A DNA stretch of 64,000 nucleotides from Maritalea sp049801075 (lineage in GTDB: Bacteria; Pseudomonadota; Alphaproteobacteria; Rhizobiales; Devosiaceae). The DNA lies in NCBI RefSeq assembly GCF_049801075.1, contig NZ_JBNAGG010000003.1, positions 372,001-436,000 on the forward strand, in the 5' to 3' direction. The notes below the pieces were generated by a model, which was not told the origin of the DNA, did not search any database, and saw only the letters and a program-made list of their open reading frames with translations. The position numbers and the translations under genes are program-made. Positions 42,901 to 50,763 of this stretch are shown here, piece by piece (positions within the stretch are counted from its first letter, which is position 1; the number at the start of each line of letters is the position of its first letter).

Positions 42901-44253
42901 TTATTTCTTATTGTCGCGCAGGGGCGTGATGTTGTCGTCCCGCGGTTCTGTGTCAGTTGGCTCGTCTTTGGGTGCATCCTCTTTGGCTGCGGTGGGCTTT
43001 TCATCGTCAGGCTGCTTTTCTTTCGCGGCATGCTCGATGGCTTTTTGCACCTGCTCAGGTGGCAGATCTGCATTCATGTCGCGGAACAGGGCCACGGCGC
43101 GCATCATTTCAGCGGCGGTGATTTTATCTGCCACGTCCAAGGTGCGGGCTTCGCGACGGGAAGCGGAATGCACGACGGAAAGGATCAAGACCAACACCAT
43201 TGGCAGCAAGTCGATGGAGATGGCGCCCGCCCATGATGGCAGGAAGTCGCGGGCATACAGCAACACGGCTTCTGGCGTTGAGAGCGGTACAAAACGGCGT
43301 GTAGGCACAGCGGGCTGATTGAGAATATCCTGCGCCGCAGTTTGCAGTGCTTTTGATTGTGCTGCCACAGCGTCCATAATTGAACGCATCACGCGGTCCT
43401 GACGATTGGCCAAATCTTGGGTGCCGCCATCGGCTACGGGCGCGATAAAGCCTAATGAAAGGTCTTCCGCTGCGCGGTCAACTGAAGCGGCGATGGATGT
43501 TTCTTGCAAAGAGGCGATAACCCCGGTGAGGGCAAGCGCTTCAGCGGCAAATTGATCGGCGCGGGGCTGCACTTCGCCATCGCCAGAAACAAGCGCACGC
43601 ATATTGGCCAAATGTTGTGAGCCTTGCTCAAACTGAGTGGCCACGGTTTCGCGCGAAGCGATGATGGACGCGCCAACTTCGTCCAATTGCTGTGACATTT
43701 GAGTGAGCAATTGCACCACTGAGCCGGAACCAGAGGTGCCGGTGAGCGCGCCGGATTGGCGTTCATCATCTGCTAGGCGAGAAAAGCGGACCGAGGCGCG
43801 CTGCACATCTGGCAATAGGCTTTGAGCGGATAGGGCATTGCCGTGGGCTTTGTCGAGATCGGCTACATAATCTTCAAGGGTAACGGCCAAATGCTGTTCA
43901 AGCGCAGCCGAACCTGCCAACGCAGCGGCGTTGAGCCATGAAGACATGGCCACAATCATCAAGCTGCCCAACCCCATTACGGCGATCAATGCGCCGCGGC
44001 GCGCACTGTCGCGCATGAGCGGCAAAAAGCGCATCATATAGGTCCAGAAGGCATAAATGCCCACGGATACGGCGGCGGAATAAATGATGGCGGCGAAGAA
44101 CACCATATCTGCAGAGCCATCAATGAGGCTGCGCACGCCAAGATAGGTGTAGACCCCGCTGGCAAGTGCCAGCGTGGCCAGTGCAAACCGCGTCATCATT
44201 TCAAGTGACTTAACGCCCTCTTTCAGGCGTGCAGCATTATTATGGTCGAGCAT
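42901..44253 (-). CDS. Membrane protein of unknown function with helical periplasmic or cytoplasmic region
   Basis: I do not recognise a named family. Hydrophobic segments lie near residues 20-38, 46-68 and 82-105, with another near 350-370. Between them is a long helical region (VQLLTQMSQQLDEVGASIIAS and onward) resembling coiled coil. The C-terminal tail of about 60 residues is highly charged and rich in Glu, Asp, Lys and Pro. I use the ATG at 44253, with AAAGG six bases upstream. About 450 residues. It forms a two-gene unit with the ClpP-fold gene. Confidence 0.72.
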   Translation of the reverse strand: MLDHNNAARLKEGVKSLEMMTRFALATLALASGVYTYLGVRSLIDGSADMVFFAAIIYSAAVSVGIYAFWTYMMRFLPLMRDSARRGALIAVMGLGSLMIVAMSSWLNAAALAGSAALEQHLAVTLEDYVADLDKAHGNALSAQSLLPDVQRASVRFSRLADDERQSGALTGTSGSGSVVQLLTQMSQQLDEVGASIIASRETVATQFEQGSQHLANMRALVSGDGEVQPRADQFAAEALALTGVIASLQETSIAASVDRAAEDLSLGFIAPVADGGTQDLANRQDRVMRSIMDAVAAQSKALQTAAQDILNQPAVPTRRFVPLSTPEAVLLYARDFLPSWAGAISIDLLPMVLVLILSVVHSASRREARTLDVADKITAAEMMRAVALFRDMNADLPPEQVQKAIEHAAKEKQPDDEKPTAAKEDAPKDEPTDTEPRDDNITPLRDNKK

Positions 44254-44353
44254 CAAAAAGCCTTTAATTTCCCTGTTGGCTCATTAGAACGGGAAAATCG
44301 CGGCCATAAAAGGGCAAAGTCTGCAAAAGTTAAGACGCGGTTAATGCGGTTGA

Positions 44354-44371
44354 CCAGCGCCTAAGCGCTGG
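44354..44371 (-). terminator. Hairpin after deoD
   Basis: CCAGCGC and GCGCTGG form a perfect 7-bp stem over a four-base loop, seven bases past the deoD stop. There is no clear T run, so efficiency is uncertain. Confidence 0.5.
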
Positions 44372-44377
44372 CCGCAC

Positions 44378-45088
44378 TTATAGCGATGCCGCCAAATCCA
44401 GTGAAAGCGTCGCCATGTCTTCCAGCGAGCTTTGGCGGGCGTCTGCGTCGATCTCGTCGCCGGTGATCAGGCAATCTGTCATGGTGCAGATGGCGATGGC
44501 TTTGCGGTTATATTTTGCGGCCAAGGTGTAAAGCGCGGCGGCTTCCATTTCCACGGCCAGAATGTCGTGATCGAGCAAAGGCTGATAACCTTTGGCGCCG
44601 CCTTCAACATAAAACACATCGGAGGAAACGATGCCGCCAGCGTGGAATTTCATCTCGCGATTGTCGGCAAGGTCTGCCGCTTTGCGCAACAGGTCAAAAT
44701 CGGCGTGGGGCGCATAATGATAGCGACCGAAGGTGCCCACATTCATAGCGCTGTCTGTAGAGGCGGCAACGCCCAGCACCACATCGCGCACTTTGACCTT
44801 TTCGTTCAAACCGCCGCAGGTGCCGATGCGGATAAAGTTTTTCGCGCCATAAATATTGATCAATTCATGCACATAAATGGCGAGGGAAGGCTGGCCCATG
44901 CCTGTGGCCTGCACAGAGACTTTTTTGCCCTTATAAGTGCCGGTATAGCCCAAGCAGTTGCGGACGGAATTGACGAGCTTTGCATCTTCCAAAAATGTTT
45001 CTGCCACCCATTTTGCGCGTAGCGGATCGCCCGGTAGCAGCACGGTTTCGGCGTAGGCATCTTTGGGGGCATGGTTATGAGGCGTCAT
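44378..45088 (-). CDS. deoD: Purine-nucleoside phosphorylase, DeoD type
   Basis: Splits purine (deoxy)ribonucleosides with phosphate to base and (deoxy)ribose 1-phosphate in the salvage pathway. Typical blocks are VLLPGDPLRAKWVAETFL, YTGTYKGKKVSVQATGMGQPS, RIGTCGGLNEKVKVRD and the C-terminal VEMEAAALYTLAAKY, which contacts ribose. 236 residues, as for the hexameric bacterial enzyme. It lies alone, divergent from leuD. Confidence 0.95.
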   Translation of the reverse strand: MTPHNHAPKDAYAETVLLPGDPLRAKWVAETFLEDAKLVNSVRNCLGYTGTYKGKKVSVQATGMGQPSLAIYVHELINIYGAKNFIRIGTCGGLNEKVKVRDVVLGVAASTDSAMNVGTFGRYHYAPHADFDLLRKAADLADNREMKFHAGGIVSSDVFYVEGGAKGYQPLLDHDILAVEMEAAALYTLAAKYNRKAIAICTMTDCLITGDEIDADARQSSLEDMATLSLDLAASL

Positions 45089-45225
45089 GATTTTTCCTAT
45101 TGGTCAAAATATCTGCGCGTATCTATCCATTTTTTACGATCAAATTCAACGTTGAGGCGCAAGTGCGACTTGACGCGCTTTTGAGGCTGGGGCATTTGAA
45201 GGGGAACGAAAGGATATTGCGACAC

Positions 45226-45834
45226 ATGGATAAGTTCACAACATTGACCGGGGTTGCTGCCCCATTGCCGTTGATCAATATCGATACGGATATGATTATC
45301 CCGAAACAATATCTCAAAACCATCAAGCGCACGGGCCTTGGCGTGGCCGCTTTTGCCGAAATGCGCTATGAAGAAGATGGAAAAACGGAAAAGCCAGATT
45401 TTGTGCTGAACAAGCCAGCCTATCGCAATGCGTCCATTTTGGTGGCGGGCGATAATTTCGGCTGTGGCTCCAGCCGTGAGCACGCTCCATGGGCGCTGAA
45501 AGATTTTGGCATTCGCTGCATCATCTCCACCAGCTTCGCAGATATTTTCTACAATAACTGCTTTAAGAACGGCATTTTGCCGATCGTGGTGACCGAAGAG
45601 CAATTGAAAGAATTGCTGGACGATGCGTCTCACGGGTCAAACGCGACATTGACCGTGGATTTGGAAGCGCAAACCATTCAGGGCCCAGATGGCGGCACGG
45701 TTGAGTTTGAGATCGATCCATCACGCAAAAATGCGTTGCTGCAAGGTTTGGACGATGTGGGCCTGACCATGGAAAAGGGTGAAGCCATTTCTACCTTTGA
45801 AGATAAGGTTTCAGAAGAGCGGCCTTGGATCTAA
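45226..45834 (+). CDS. leuD: 3-isopropylmalate dehydratase small subunit
   Basis: The swivelling domain partner of LeuC. The start MDKFTTLTGVAAPLPLINIDTDMIIP is standard (quoted here as the first block of the family, N-terminal 25 residues). FGCGSSREHAPWAL near residue 80 is the substrate-binding signature. The ATG at 45226 gives 202 residues, the family norm, with AAAGGA about eleven bases upstream. Longer in-frame starts would overlap the deoD leader. The RidA-family gene follows after three bases. Confidence 0.97.
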   Translation: MDKFTTLTGVAAPLPLINIDTDMIIPKQYLKTIKRTGLGVAAFAEMRYEEDGKTEKPDFVLNKPAYRNASILVAGDNFGCGSSREHAPWALKDFGIRCIISTSFADIFYNNCFKNGILPIVVTEEQLKELLDDASHGSNATLTVDLEAQTIQGPDGGTVEFEIDPSRKNALLQGLDDVGLTMEKGEAISTFEDKVSEERPWI

Positions 45835-45837
45835 TCC

Positions 45838-46230
45838 ATGGGTGTGACGCGCATCTCCACAGGTTCTCCATTTGAGAAAAAGGCTGGCTATTCGCGGGCA
45901 ATTGTGGATGGCGGCATGGTTTATGTGGCGGGGACAACCGGCTATGATTATGCGACCATGCAAATGCCAGAGGATGTGCAGGCACAGGCTGAAAACTGCT
46001 TTTTGACGATTGGAAAAGCGCTGAAAGAAGCGGGCGCATCGCTGAACGATGTGGTGCGTGCGCATTATTACATCACTGATGCCGATTATGCCGAAGCGGT
46101 GTTTGAAGTGACTGGCAAATATTTCGCCGAGGTGCGGCCCGCCGCCACAATGGTGGTGTGTGGCTTGATTAAGTCGGAAATGAAAGTGGAAATTGAAGTC
46201 ACGGCGCGAATTGGCGCAGGAGACCGCTAG
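45838..46230 (+). CDS. RidA/YjgF family protein
   Basis: RidA proteins hydrolyse reactive 2-iminoacids and enamines made by PLP enzymes such as threonine dehydratase, protecting branched-chain amino acid synthesis. The family core is seen in VYVAGTTGYDYA, AGASLNDVVRAHYYITD and RPAATMVVCGLIKSEMKVEIEVTA. The catalytic arginine of classical RidA corresponds to the R in VRPAATM. 130 residues. It lies directly between leuD and an acetyltransferase gene, which fits a role in leucine/isoleucine metabolism. Confidence 0.93.
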   Translation: MGVTRISTGSPFEKKAGYSRAIVDGGMVYVAGTTGYDYATMQMPEDVQAQAENCFLTIGKALKEAGASLNDVVRAHYYITDADYAEAVFEVTGKYFAEVRPAATMVVCGLIKSEMKVEIEVTARIGAGDR

Positions 46231-46662
46231 GTGGTGGCCTACCTAGATGTAAGCTTTGAACCGGACCACGAAATTCGGGATCAGCTGGATGAATTGCTCA
46301 CTGCGTTCAATCGGGAGCATCGGCCACCGCAGGCTGGCACAAAGGGAGCGAAAGCGTTCGCCGTTGTGTTGAAATCGGATAACGAGCCGGTTCTTGGCGG
46401 CCTTTGGGCAAATATCTATGCTGATTGGATGTTTGTGGAGTTGTTATTTGTGCCTGAGCATTTGCGCGGCCAGGCATTTGGCACGCAGCTTTTAATGCAG
46501 GCGGAAGACCATGCCAAATCTTTGGGTCTGGTGGGCATGTGGCTGGACACTTATTCGTTCCAAGCGCGTCCATTTTATGAACGGCATGGGTTTGAAGTGT
46601 TTGGACAGCTTGACGATTTTCCTATCGGCGGAACTCGGTATTTCTTAAAAAAGATATTTTGA
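46231..46662 (+). CDS. GNAT-family N-acetyltransferase
   Basis: A 143-residue acetyltransferase. The acetyl-CoA loop is FVPEHLRGQAFGTQLLMQAE, with R-G-Q-x-F-G at the pyrophosphate site. The C-terminal SFQARPFYERHGFEVFGQL is the typical last block. It begins with GTG directly after the RidA stop, with no gap, so it is the third gene of the leuD unit. The acceptor is unknown. Confidence 0.87.
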   Translation: MVAYLDVSFEPDHEIRDQLDELLTAFNREHRPPQAGTKGAKAFAVVLKSDNEPVLGGLWANIYADWMFVELLFVPEHLRGQAFGTQLLMQAEDHAKSLGLVGMWLDTYSFQARPFYERHGFEVFGQLDDFPIGGTRYFLKKIF

Positions 46663-46689
46663 CTCTATGTCGCAGGGCATCAAAAAAGG

Positions 46690-46723
46690 TTGACCTTACA
46701 CTAGGTGGAAACCGCTTTATGAT
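46690..46723 (+). promoter_or_regulatory. Possible long-spacer promoter of the MerR-controlled type
   Basis: TTGACC (46690-46695) is followed, after an unusually long spacer of 20 to 22 bases, by TTTATGAT. The spacer holds the imperfect dyad TTACACTAGGTGGAA. Promoters bent by MerR-family activators have this form. No merR gene is present in the window, so this is only a resemblance. Confidence 0.3.
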
Positions 46724-46747
46724 CGCTCCATAATTTGGAGTGAAGAG

Positions 46748-47158
46748 ATGTTTTCCTTTTCAAAAGACGCAATCTATTTTGGCATTGGGGTGATGGTGGC
46801 CTTTTTGGTCGCGCTGCACCTGATTTTTCCGCAATATCCGCTGCAAGTGGCCGCTGGGGCCTTGATGGTGATCGGCCTTGTGTACCCGGTTTTGCTGTTG
46901 AGCCATCGCCATGACGCCCAGCAGCAACGGGATGAATTTTTGGCGGCGTTGGTGACCTATGGGTTGGCAGTGGCTGGGCTGTTGATTTGGCCCTGGGCTG
47001 TGCCAATGGGTTTGGGCGCGCACGCGGCTTGGGATTTCATCAAGCACAATACCGGGCGTGGCGCCAAGGTGGTGAGCTGGTATCCGCCCATGTGCATTGT
47101 GGTCGATCTACTGGCCGCGGCCTATGTGATCATATTGCTGGTCACCGGTTGGATTTAG
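46748..47158 (+). CDS. Small membrane protein, four segments, unknown function
   Basis: A 136-residue protein with four hydrophobic segments (about 11-27, 32-50, 65-84 and 112-133). Between segments 3 and 4 is a short conserved-looking stretch, GLGAHAAWDFIKHNTGRG, and the turn SWYPPMCIVVD follows. I do not recognise the family. GGAGTGAAGAG precedes the start. A possible MerR-type promoter lies upstream. Confidence 0.72.
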   Translation: MFSFSKDAIYFGIGVMVAFLVALHLIFPQYPLQVAAGALMVIGLVYPVLLLSHRHDAQQQRDEFLAALVTYGLAVAGLLIWPWAVPMGLGAHAAWDFIKHNTGRGAKVVSWYPPMCIVVDLLAAAYVIILLVTGWI

Positions 47159-47235
47159 CCTGTGTCAAAACACCTCTCGCCAAAGTCAAAGCGTTCAGCT
47201 ACGTTCCATACGTTAGCGTATGGTGGGGAGACAAA

Positions 47236-47673
47236 ATGCTTTATTTGTTGGCCGGATTGGCGGATTTGATTTTGGCACTGTTGCATGTGCTTGTGGCGGT
47301 GCTTGGTGGTGAAGCCTATATCTTCTTGCGGGCTGGCAAGGTGATGGCGGCGGCAGATGTTGCGGGGGAGATATGGCCCGCACTCTTAACGCTTGTGATT
47401 GCCACGATATTTCTAGCGTGGAGCCTGATCTGTTTTTGGACAGCCTTCAAGGATAAATATGGCAGGGCCCTGCGTGTACTGGTGGCTTTGATTGGTGGCG
47501 TTTTTGTGTTGCGCGGTTCGGCGCTATTTTTCGAGTTTTTTGAGCTCACCTTGTTTTCGGATGGGGAAAGTCCCGTCTTTCGCGACTTTGCATTTTCTGC
47601 ACTCGCCTTGGTGATCGGTGCGCTGCATCTTTATGCCGTGGTGAGAAACCAGCGTATGATCGCCTCATCCTAA
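47236..47673 (+). CDS. Membrane protein of unknown function
   Basis: A 145-residue protein with four hydrophobic segments. The first contains ADLILALLHVLVAVLGGEAY. I do not recognise a named family, though it resembles small DUF-type inner-membrane proteins. The ATG at 47236 follows GGGGAG at correct spacing; longer in-frame starts run into the previous gene. It ends about 100 bases before leuB. Confidence 0.7.
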   Translation: MLYLLAGLADLILALLHVLVAVLGGEAYIFLRAGKVMAAADVAGEIWPALLTLVIATIFLAWSLICFWTAFKDKYGRALRVLVALIGGVFVLRGSALFFEFFELTLFSDGESPVFRDFAFSALALVIGALHLYAVVRNQRMIASS

Positions 47674-47769
47674 AGTTGCGGCAGGACGCATTCTGGCTGC
47701 AACGCCTTGCTATTTGCGCTTGGGAGCGCTAGCAAAGCGGCAGTTTCTATTCAAATTCAGGATGTGATT

Positions 47770-48864
47770 ATGGCACAAAATCATCTTTTGCTGTTGCCCG
47801 GCGATGGAATTGGCACTGAAATTATGGCTGAGGTGGAAAAGCTTATTGCGCACCTGACAGATAAAGGCCTTGCCGATTTCTCTTATGATACCGGCCTTGT
47901 GGGCGGTTCCGCTTATGACGCGCATGGCCAGGCCATTTCCGAAGAGGATATGGAAAAAGCGCTGAAAGCGGATGCGGTGATTTTTGGTGCAGTAGGCGGC
48001 CCGAAATGGGACGATGTGCCTTATGACGTGCGCCCGGAAGCTGGTCTTTTGCGTCTGCGCAAAGATTTGGGCTTGTTCGCCAACTTGCGCCCAGCCATTT
48101 GCTATAGCGCCCTGGCGGATGCGTCTTCTTTGAAAAAAGAGCTGGTTGAAGGCCTCGATATTCTCATCGTGCGTGAGCTGACCGGCGGTGTGTATTTTGG
48201 CGAGCCAAAAGAAATCATCGAATTGGGCGATGGCCAGAAACGCGGCATCGACACGCAAGTTTATGACACTTATGAAATTGACCGGATTGCACGCGTGGCA
48301 TTTGATTTGGCCCGCACCCGTGACAATCGCGTTCACTCTTCAGAAAAACGCAATGTGATGAAATCTGGCGTATTGTGGCACGAGGTTGTGACCGAAGTGC
48401 ACAAAGATTATGCTGACGTGAAGTTGGATCATATCTTGGCGGACAATTGCGCCATGCAATTGGTGCGCAATCCAAAGCAATTTGATGTGATCGTGACCGA
48501 CAATTTGTTTGGTGACATCTTGTCGGATTCGGCGGCGATGTTGACTGGTTCTTTGGGCATGTTGCCCTCTGCTTCTTTGGGGGCGCCAGATGCGAACACG
48601 GGCAAGCGCAAAGCTCTTTATGAACCGGTACATGGTTCTGCGCCAGATATTGCGGGCCAAGGTATGGCCAACCCAATCGCGATGTTGGCCAGCTTTGCTA
48701 TGGCATTGCGCTATTCATTTGAAATGATTGAATTGGCTGACAAGCTTGAGGCTGCAATCTCATCTGTTTTGGATGAAGGTTTGCGCACAGGCGACATTAT
48801 GCAGGACGGCTGCAAAAAGGTTTCTACCACCGAAATGGGCGATGCGATTATCGCCAAGATTTAG
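47770..48864 (+). CDS. leuB: 3-isopropylmalate dehydrogenase
   Basis: Oxidatively decarboxylates 3-isopropylmalate to 2-oxoisocaproate with NAD+ in leucine synthesis. LLLLPGDGIGTEIMAEV opens the protein. RELTGGVYFGEPKE holds the active-site residues, and NLFGDILSDSAAMLTGSLG is the family signature. HGSAPDIAGQGMANPIAML is the NAD-binding block. The ATG at 47770 gives 364 residues. Upstream in-frame starts add only a non-conserved tail. A hairpin without a T run follows at 48888. Confidence 0.97.
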   Translation: MAQNHLLLLPGDGIGTEIMAEVEKLIAHLTDKGLADFSYDTGLVGGSAYDAHGQAISEEDMEKALKADAVIFGAVGGPKWDDVPYDVRPEAGLLRLRKDLGLFANLRPAICYSALADASSLKKELVEGLDILIVRELTGGVYFGEPKEIIELGDGQKRGIDTQVYDTYEIDRIARVAFDLARTRDNRVHSSEKRNVMKSGVLWHEVVTEVHKDYADVKLDHILADNCAMQLVRNPKQFDVIVTDNLFGDILSDSAAMLTGSLGMLPSASLGAPDANTGKRKALYEPVHGSAPDIAGQGMANPIAMLASFAMALRYSFEMIELADKLEAAISSVLDEGLRTGDIMQDGCKKVSTTEMGDAIIAKI

Positions 48865-48887
48865 TTTCGATTTATTGGAACAAAATG

Positions 48888-48913
48888 CCTCGCGCTGCGT
48901 TGTTGGCGCGAGG
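48888..48913 (+). terminator. Stem-loop after leuB
   Basis: CCTCGCGC and GCGCGAGG form a perfect 8-bp stem over a ten-base loop, 23 bases past the leuB stop. No T run follows, so it may protect the 3' end of the RNA or weakly terminate. Confidence 0.5.
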
Positions 48914-48946
48914 TAACTGGTTGAAATAATATTTCGGCAAGCTTTA

Positions 48947-48974
48947 TTGACTAATCTCGGTAATGAGATACAAC
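48947..48974 (+). promoter_or_regulatory. Probable promoter of the asd leader transcript
   Basis: TTGACT (48947-48952) and TACAAC (48969-48974) with a 16-base spacer. The start of transcription would be near 48981, leaving an asd leader of about 225 bases that contains a short ORF and alternative hairpins. Confidence 0.45.
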
Positions 48975-48996
48975 AACGGCGCTTGTTTAATTAACT

Positions 48997-49010
48997 CGGC
49001 TAACGCAACG
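48997..49010 (+). repeat. Direct repeat, left copy, flanking the asd leader ORF
   Basis: CGGCTAACGCAACG here and CGGCTAACGTAACG at 49161-49174 match at 13 of 14 bases. They bracket the leader ORF and the first hairpin. The purpose is unknown. Confidence 0.55.
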
Positions 49011-49013
49011 ATC

Positions 49014-49127
49014 ATGATGCATTTGATGCACACAACAATGATGACTGTGAAAACCATGTCTCTTTCCAGAGGCGTGGCGCTTGGCGTTGGCAAGATGGCC
49101 GAGAAGAAAACCACCAAAACCTGCTAA
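49014..49127 (+). CDS. Candidate 37-residue leader peptide upstream of asd
   Basis: Starting from the first of two adjacent ATG codons, the ORF encodes 37 residues and ends 79 bases before asd. By my count it has seven Met, seven Thr and five Lys, all end products of the aspartate pathway that Asd feeds. The end reads KMAEKKTTKTC. No clear ribosome binding site precedes the first ATG, which weakens the case. Directly downstream are competing hairpins. The pattern suggests attenuation by Met/Thr/Lys supply, but a chance ORF cannot be excluded. Confidence 0.4.
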   Translation: MMHLMHTTMMTVKTMSLSRGVALGVGKMAEKKTTKTC

Positions 49128-49140
49128 GTTTCCCTGAGCG

Positions 49141-49187
49141 CCCCCGCCAGGGGGACGGTCCGGCTAACGTAACGTCAAAAGCGGGGG
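49141..49187 (+). promoter_or_regulatory. Mutually exclusive hairpins in the asd leader
   Basis: CCCCC (49141-49145) can pair with GGGGG (49150-49154) over a four-base loop. Alternatively CCCCCGC (49141-49147) pairs perfectly with GCGGGGG (49181-49187), five bases before the AGGA of the asd ribosome binding site. Such alternatives are typical of leader control. There is no T run, so any effect would be on translation or RNA stability. Confidence 0.45.
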
Positions 49188-49206
49188 TGAGACAGGAAAA
49201 ATCAAG

Positions 49207-50244
49207 ATGGGTTATAAGGTTGCAATTGTTGGCGCAACAGGGAATGTTGGCCAAGAAATGTTGGGCATTCTAGCTGAGCGCGGCTTTCCCGCCGATGAGG
49301 TTTTTGCATTGGCCTCTTCACGCTCAATTGGTCGCGAAGTTTCGTTTGGCGACAAAACGCTGAAATGCAAAGACCTTGAAACATTTGATTTCACTGGCGT
49401 TGATTTTTGCCTGATGTCTGCTGGGTCAGAGATCTCCAAAAAGTGGGCTGAGAAAATCGGCGAAACCGGCTGTATCGTGATCGATAATTCCTCTTTCTGG
49501 CGTTATCATCAGGATGTGCCTTTGATTGTGCCGGAAGTGAACCCGCATCACCTTGAAGCCTATATGGCACAAGAAGAGCGGATGAACATTATCGCCAACC
49601 CAAACTGTTCAACTGCACAGTTGGTTGTGGCGCTGAAGCCTTTGCATGACCATGCGAAAATCAAGCGGATCGTTGTGTCCACTTACCAGTCTGTTTCTGG
49701 TTCCGGCAAAGCGGCGATGGACGAGCTTTGGAACCAAACCAAAGGCATTTTTGTCACCGACATTCCTGAGCCTGAAGTTTACCCAAAACAGATCGCTTTC
49801 AATGCGATCCCGCATATCGATGTGTTCATGGAAGATGGGTATACCAAGGAAGAGTGGAAAGTTTTGGCCGAGACCAAAAAAATGCTCGACCCGAAAATCA
49901 AAGTGACTTGCACAGCGGTGCGTGTGCCTGTGTTTATCAGCCACTCCGAAGCGGTGAACATTGAATTTGAAAATGAAATCACACCGGACGAAGCGCGCGA
50001 TATTTTGCGTGAATCTCCAGGCATTATGGTGGTGGATAAGCGCGAAGATGGCGGCTATATCACCCCAGTTGATGCGGCTGGTGAAGATGCCACTTTCGTG
50101 TCGCGTATCCGTGAAGATGCGACCGTTGAAAATGGCCTGAACATGTGGGTGGTTTCAGACAATTTGCGCAAAGGCGCTGCGCTGAACACAGTGCAAATTG
50201 CTGAAGCAATCATCAATCGCGGTCTTTTGAAAAAAGTCGCGTAA
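49207..50244 (+). CDS. asd: Aspartate-semialdehyde dehydrogenase
   Basis: Reduces aspartyl phosphate to aspartate semialdehyde, the branch point to lysine/diaminopimelate, threonine and methionine. YKVAIVGATGNVGQEML is the NADP motif. The catalytic cysteine is in IIANPNCSTAQLVV near residue 137. VSTYQSVSGSGKAAMDEL and the later catalytic histidine region (RVPVFISHSEAVNIEF) follow. 345 residues, full length. The leader carries a possible regulatory peptide and hairpins. A terminator follows at 50273. Confidence 0.97.
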   Translation: MGYKVAIVGATGNVGQEMLGILAERGFPADEVFALASSRSIGREVSFGDKTLKCKDLETFDFTGVDFCLMSAGSEISKKWAEKIGETGCIVIDNSSFWRYHQDVPLIVPEVNPHHLEAYMAQEERMNIIANPNCSTAQLVVALKPLHDHAKIKRIVVSTYQSVSGSGKAAMDELWNQTKGIFVTDIPEPEVYPKQIAFNAIPHIDVFMEDGYTKEEWKVLAETKKMLDPKIKVTCTAVRVPVFISHSEAVNIEFENEITPDEARDILRESPGIMVVDKREDGGYITPVDAAGEDATFVSRIREDATVENGLNMWVVSDNLRKGAALNTVQIAEAIINRGLLKKVA

Positions 50245-50272
50245 CTCTTTGCCATTTTGATGGTAATGTTGG

Positions 50273-50304
50273 CACCCGCCGGATTTGATCTGGCGGGTGT
50301 TTTG
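50273..50304 (+). terminator. asd terminator
   Basis: CACCCGCC and GGCGGGTG form an 8-bp stem over an 11-base loop, followed by TTTTGTTT. It lies 28 bases after the asd stop. Confidence 0.9.
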
Positions 50305-50318
50305 TTTGAGGTGTAGCC

Positions 50319-50756
50319 ATGGTTCAAATCCGCAAGGCTGTTGAAAAAGATTTGCCGCGCTTGGTGGAGATTTTCCGCGTGTCACGGCAGCAGCTTTTGC
50401 CCTTTTTGCCGATCCTTTACACGCGCGAGCAGGATTTTGCCCATTTGAAAGATTTGATGGGGCGCGGCGAAGTTTATGCCGGTGTTTTGGCGGAGAAGCT
50501 TGTTGGCTTTTTGGTGCGGATTGATCATTGGGTGGCGCACCTTTATGTGCACCCTGATATGATTGCCCAAGGTGTTGGCCAAGCGCTGTTGGGCCATGCA
50601 AAGACTAAGAGTTCTAAGCTGGAGCTGTGGTGTTTTGAAGAAAACCAACGCGCCCGCGCTTTTTATGAGGCGCAGGGCTTTAAATTGGTGCGGACCACCG
50701 AGGGCGACAATGAAGAAGGCTTGCCAGATCGGCTTTATCGCTGGGTGCGTGACTAG
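50319..50756 (+). CDS. GNAT-family N-acetyltransferase
   Basis: A 145-residue acetyltransferase with the opening VQIRKAVEKDLPRLVEIF. LYVHPDMIAQGVGQALLGHAK is the acetyl-CoA loop with Q-G-V-G. ENQRARAFYEAQGFKLV is the last conserved block. The acceptor is unknown. The start follows the asd terminator closely and may have its own weak promoter. It converges with the carbonic anhydrase gene. Confidence 0.87.
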   Translation: MVQIRKAVEKDLPRLVEIFRVSRQQLLPFLPILYTREQDFAHLKDLMGRGEVYAGVLAEKLVGFLVRIDHWVAHLYVHPDMIAQGVGQALLGHAKTKSSKLELWCFEENQRARAFYEAQGFKLVRTTEGDNEEGLPDRLYRWVRD

Positions 50757-50763
50757 ATTTTGC

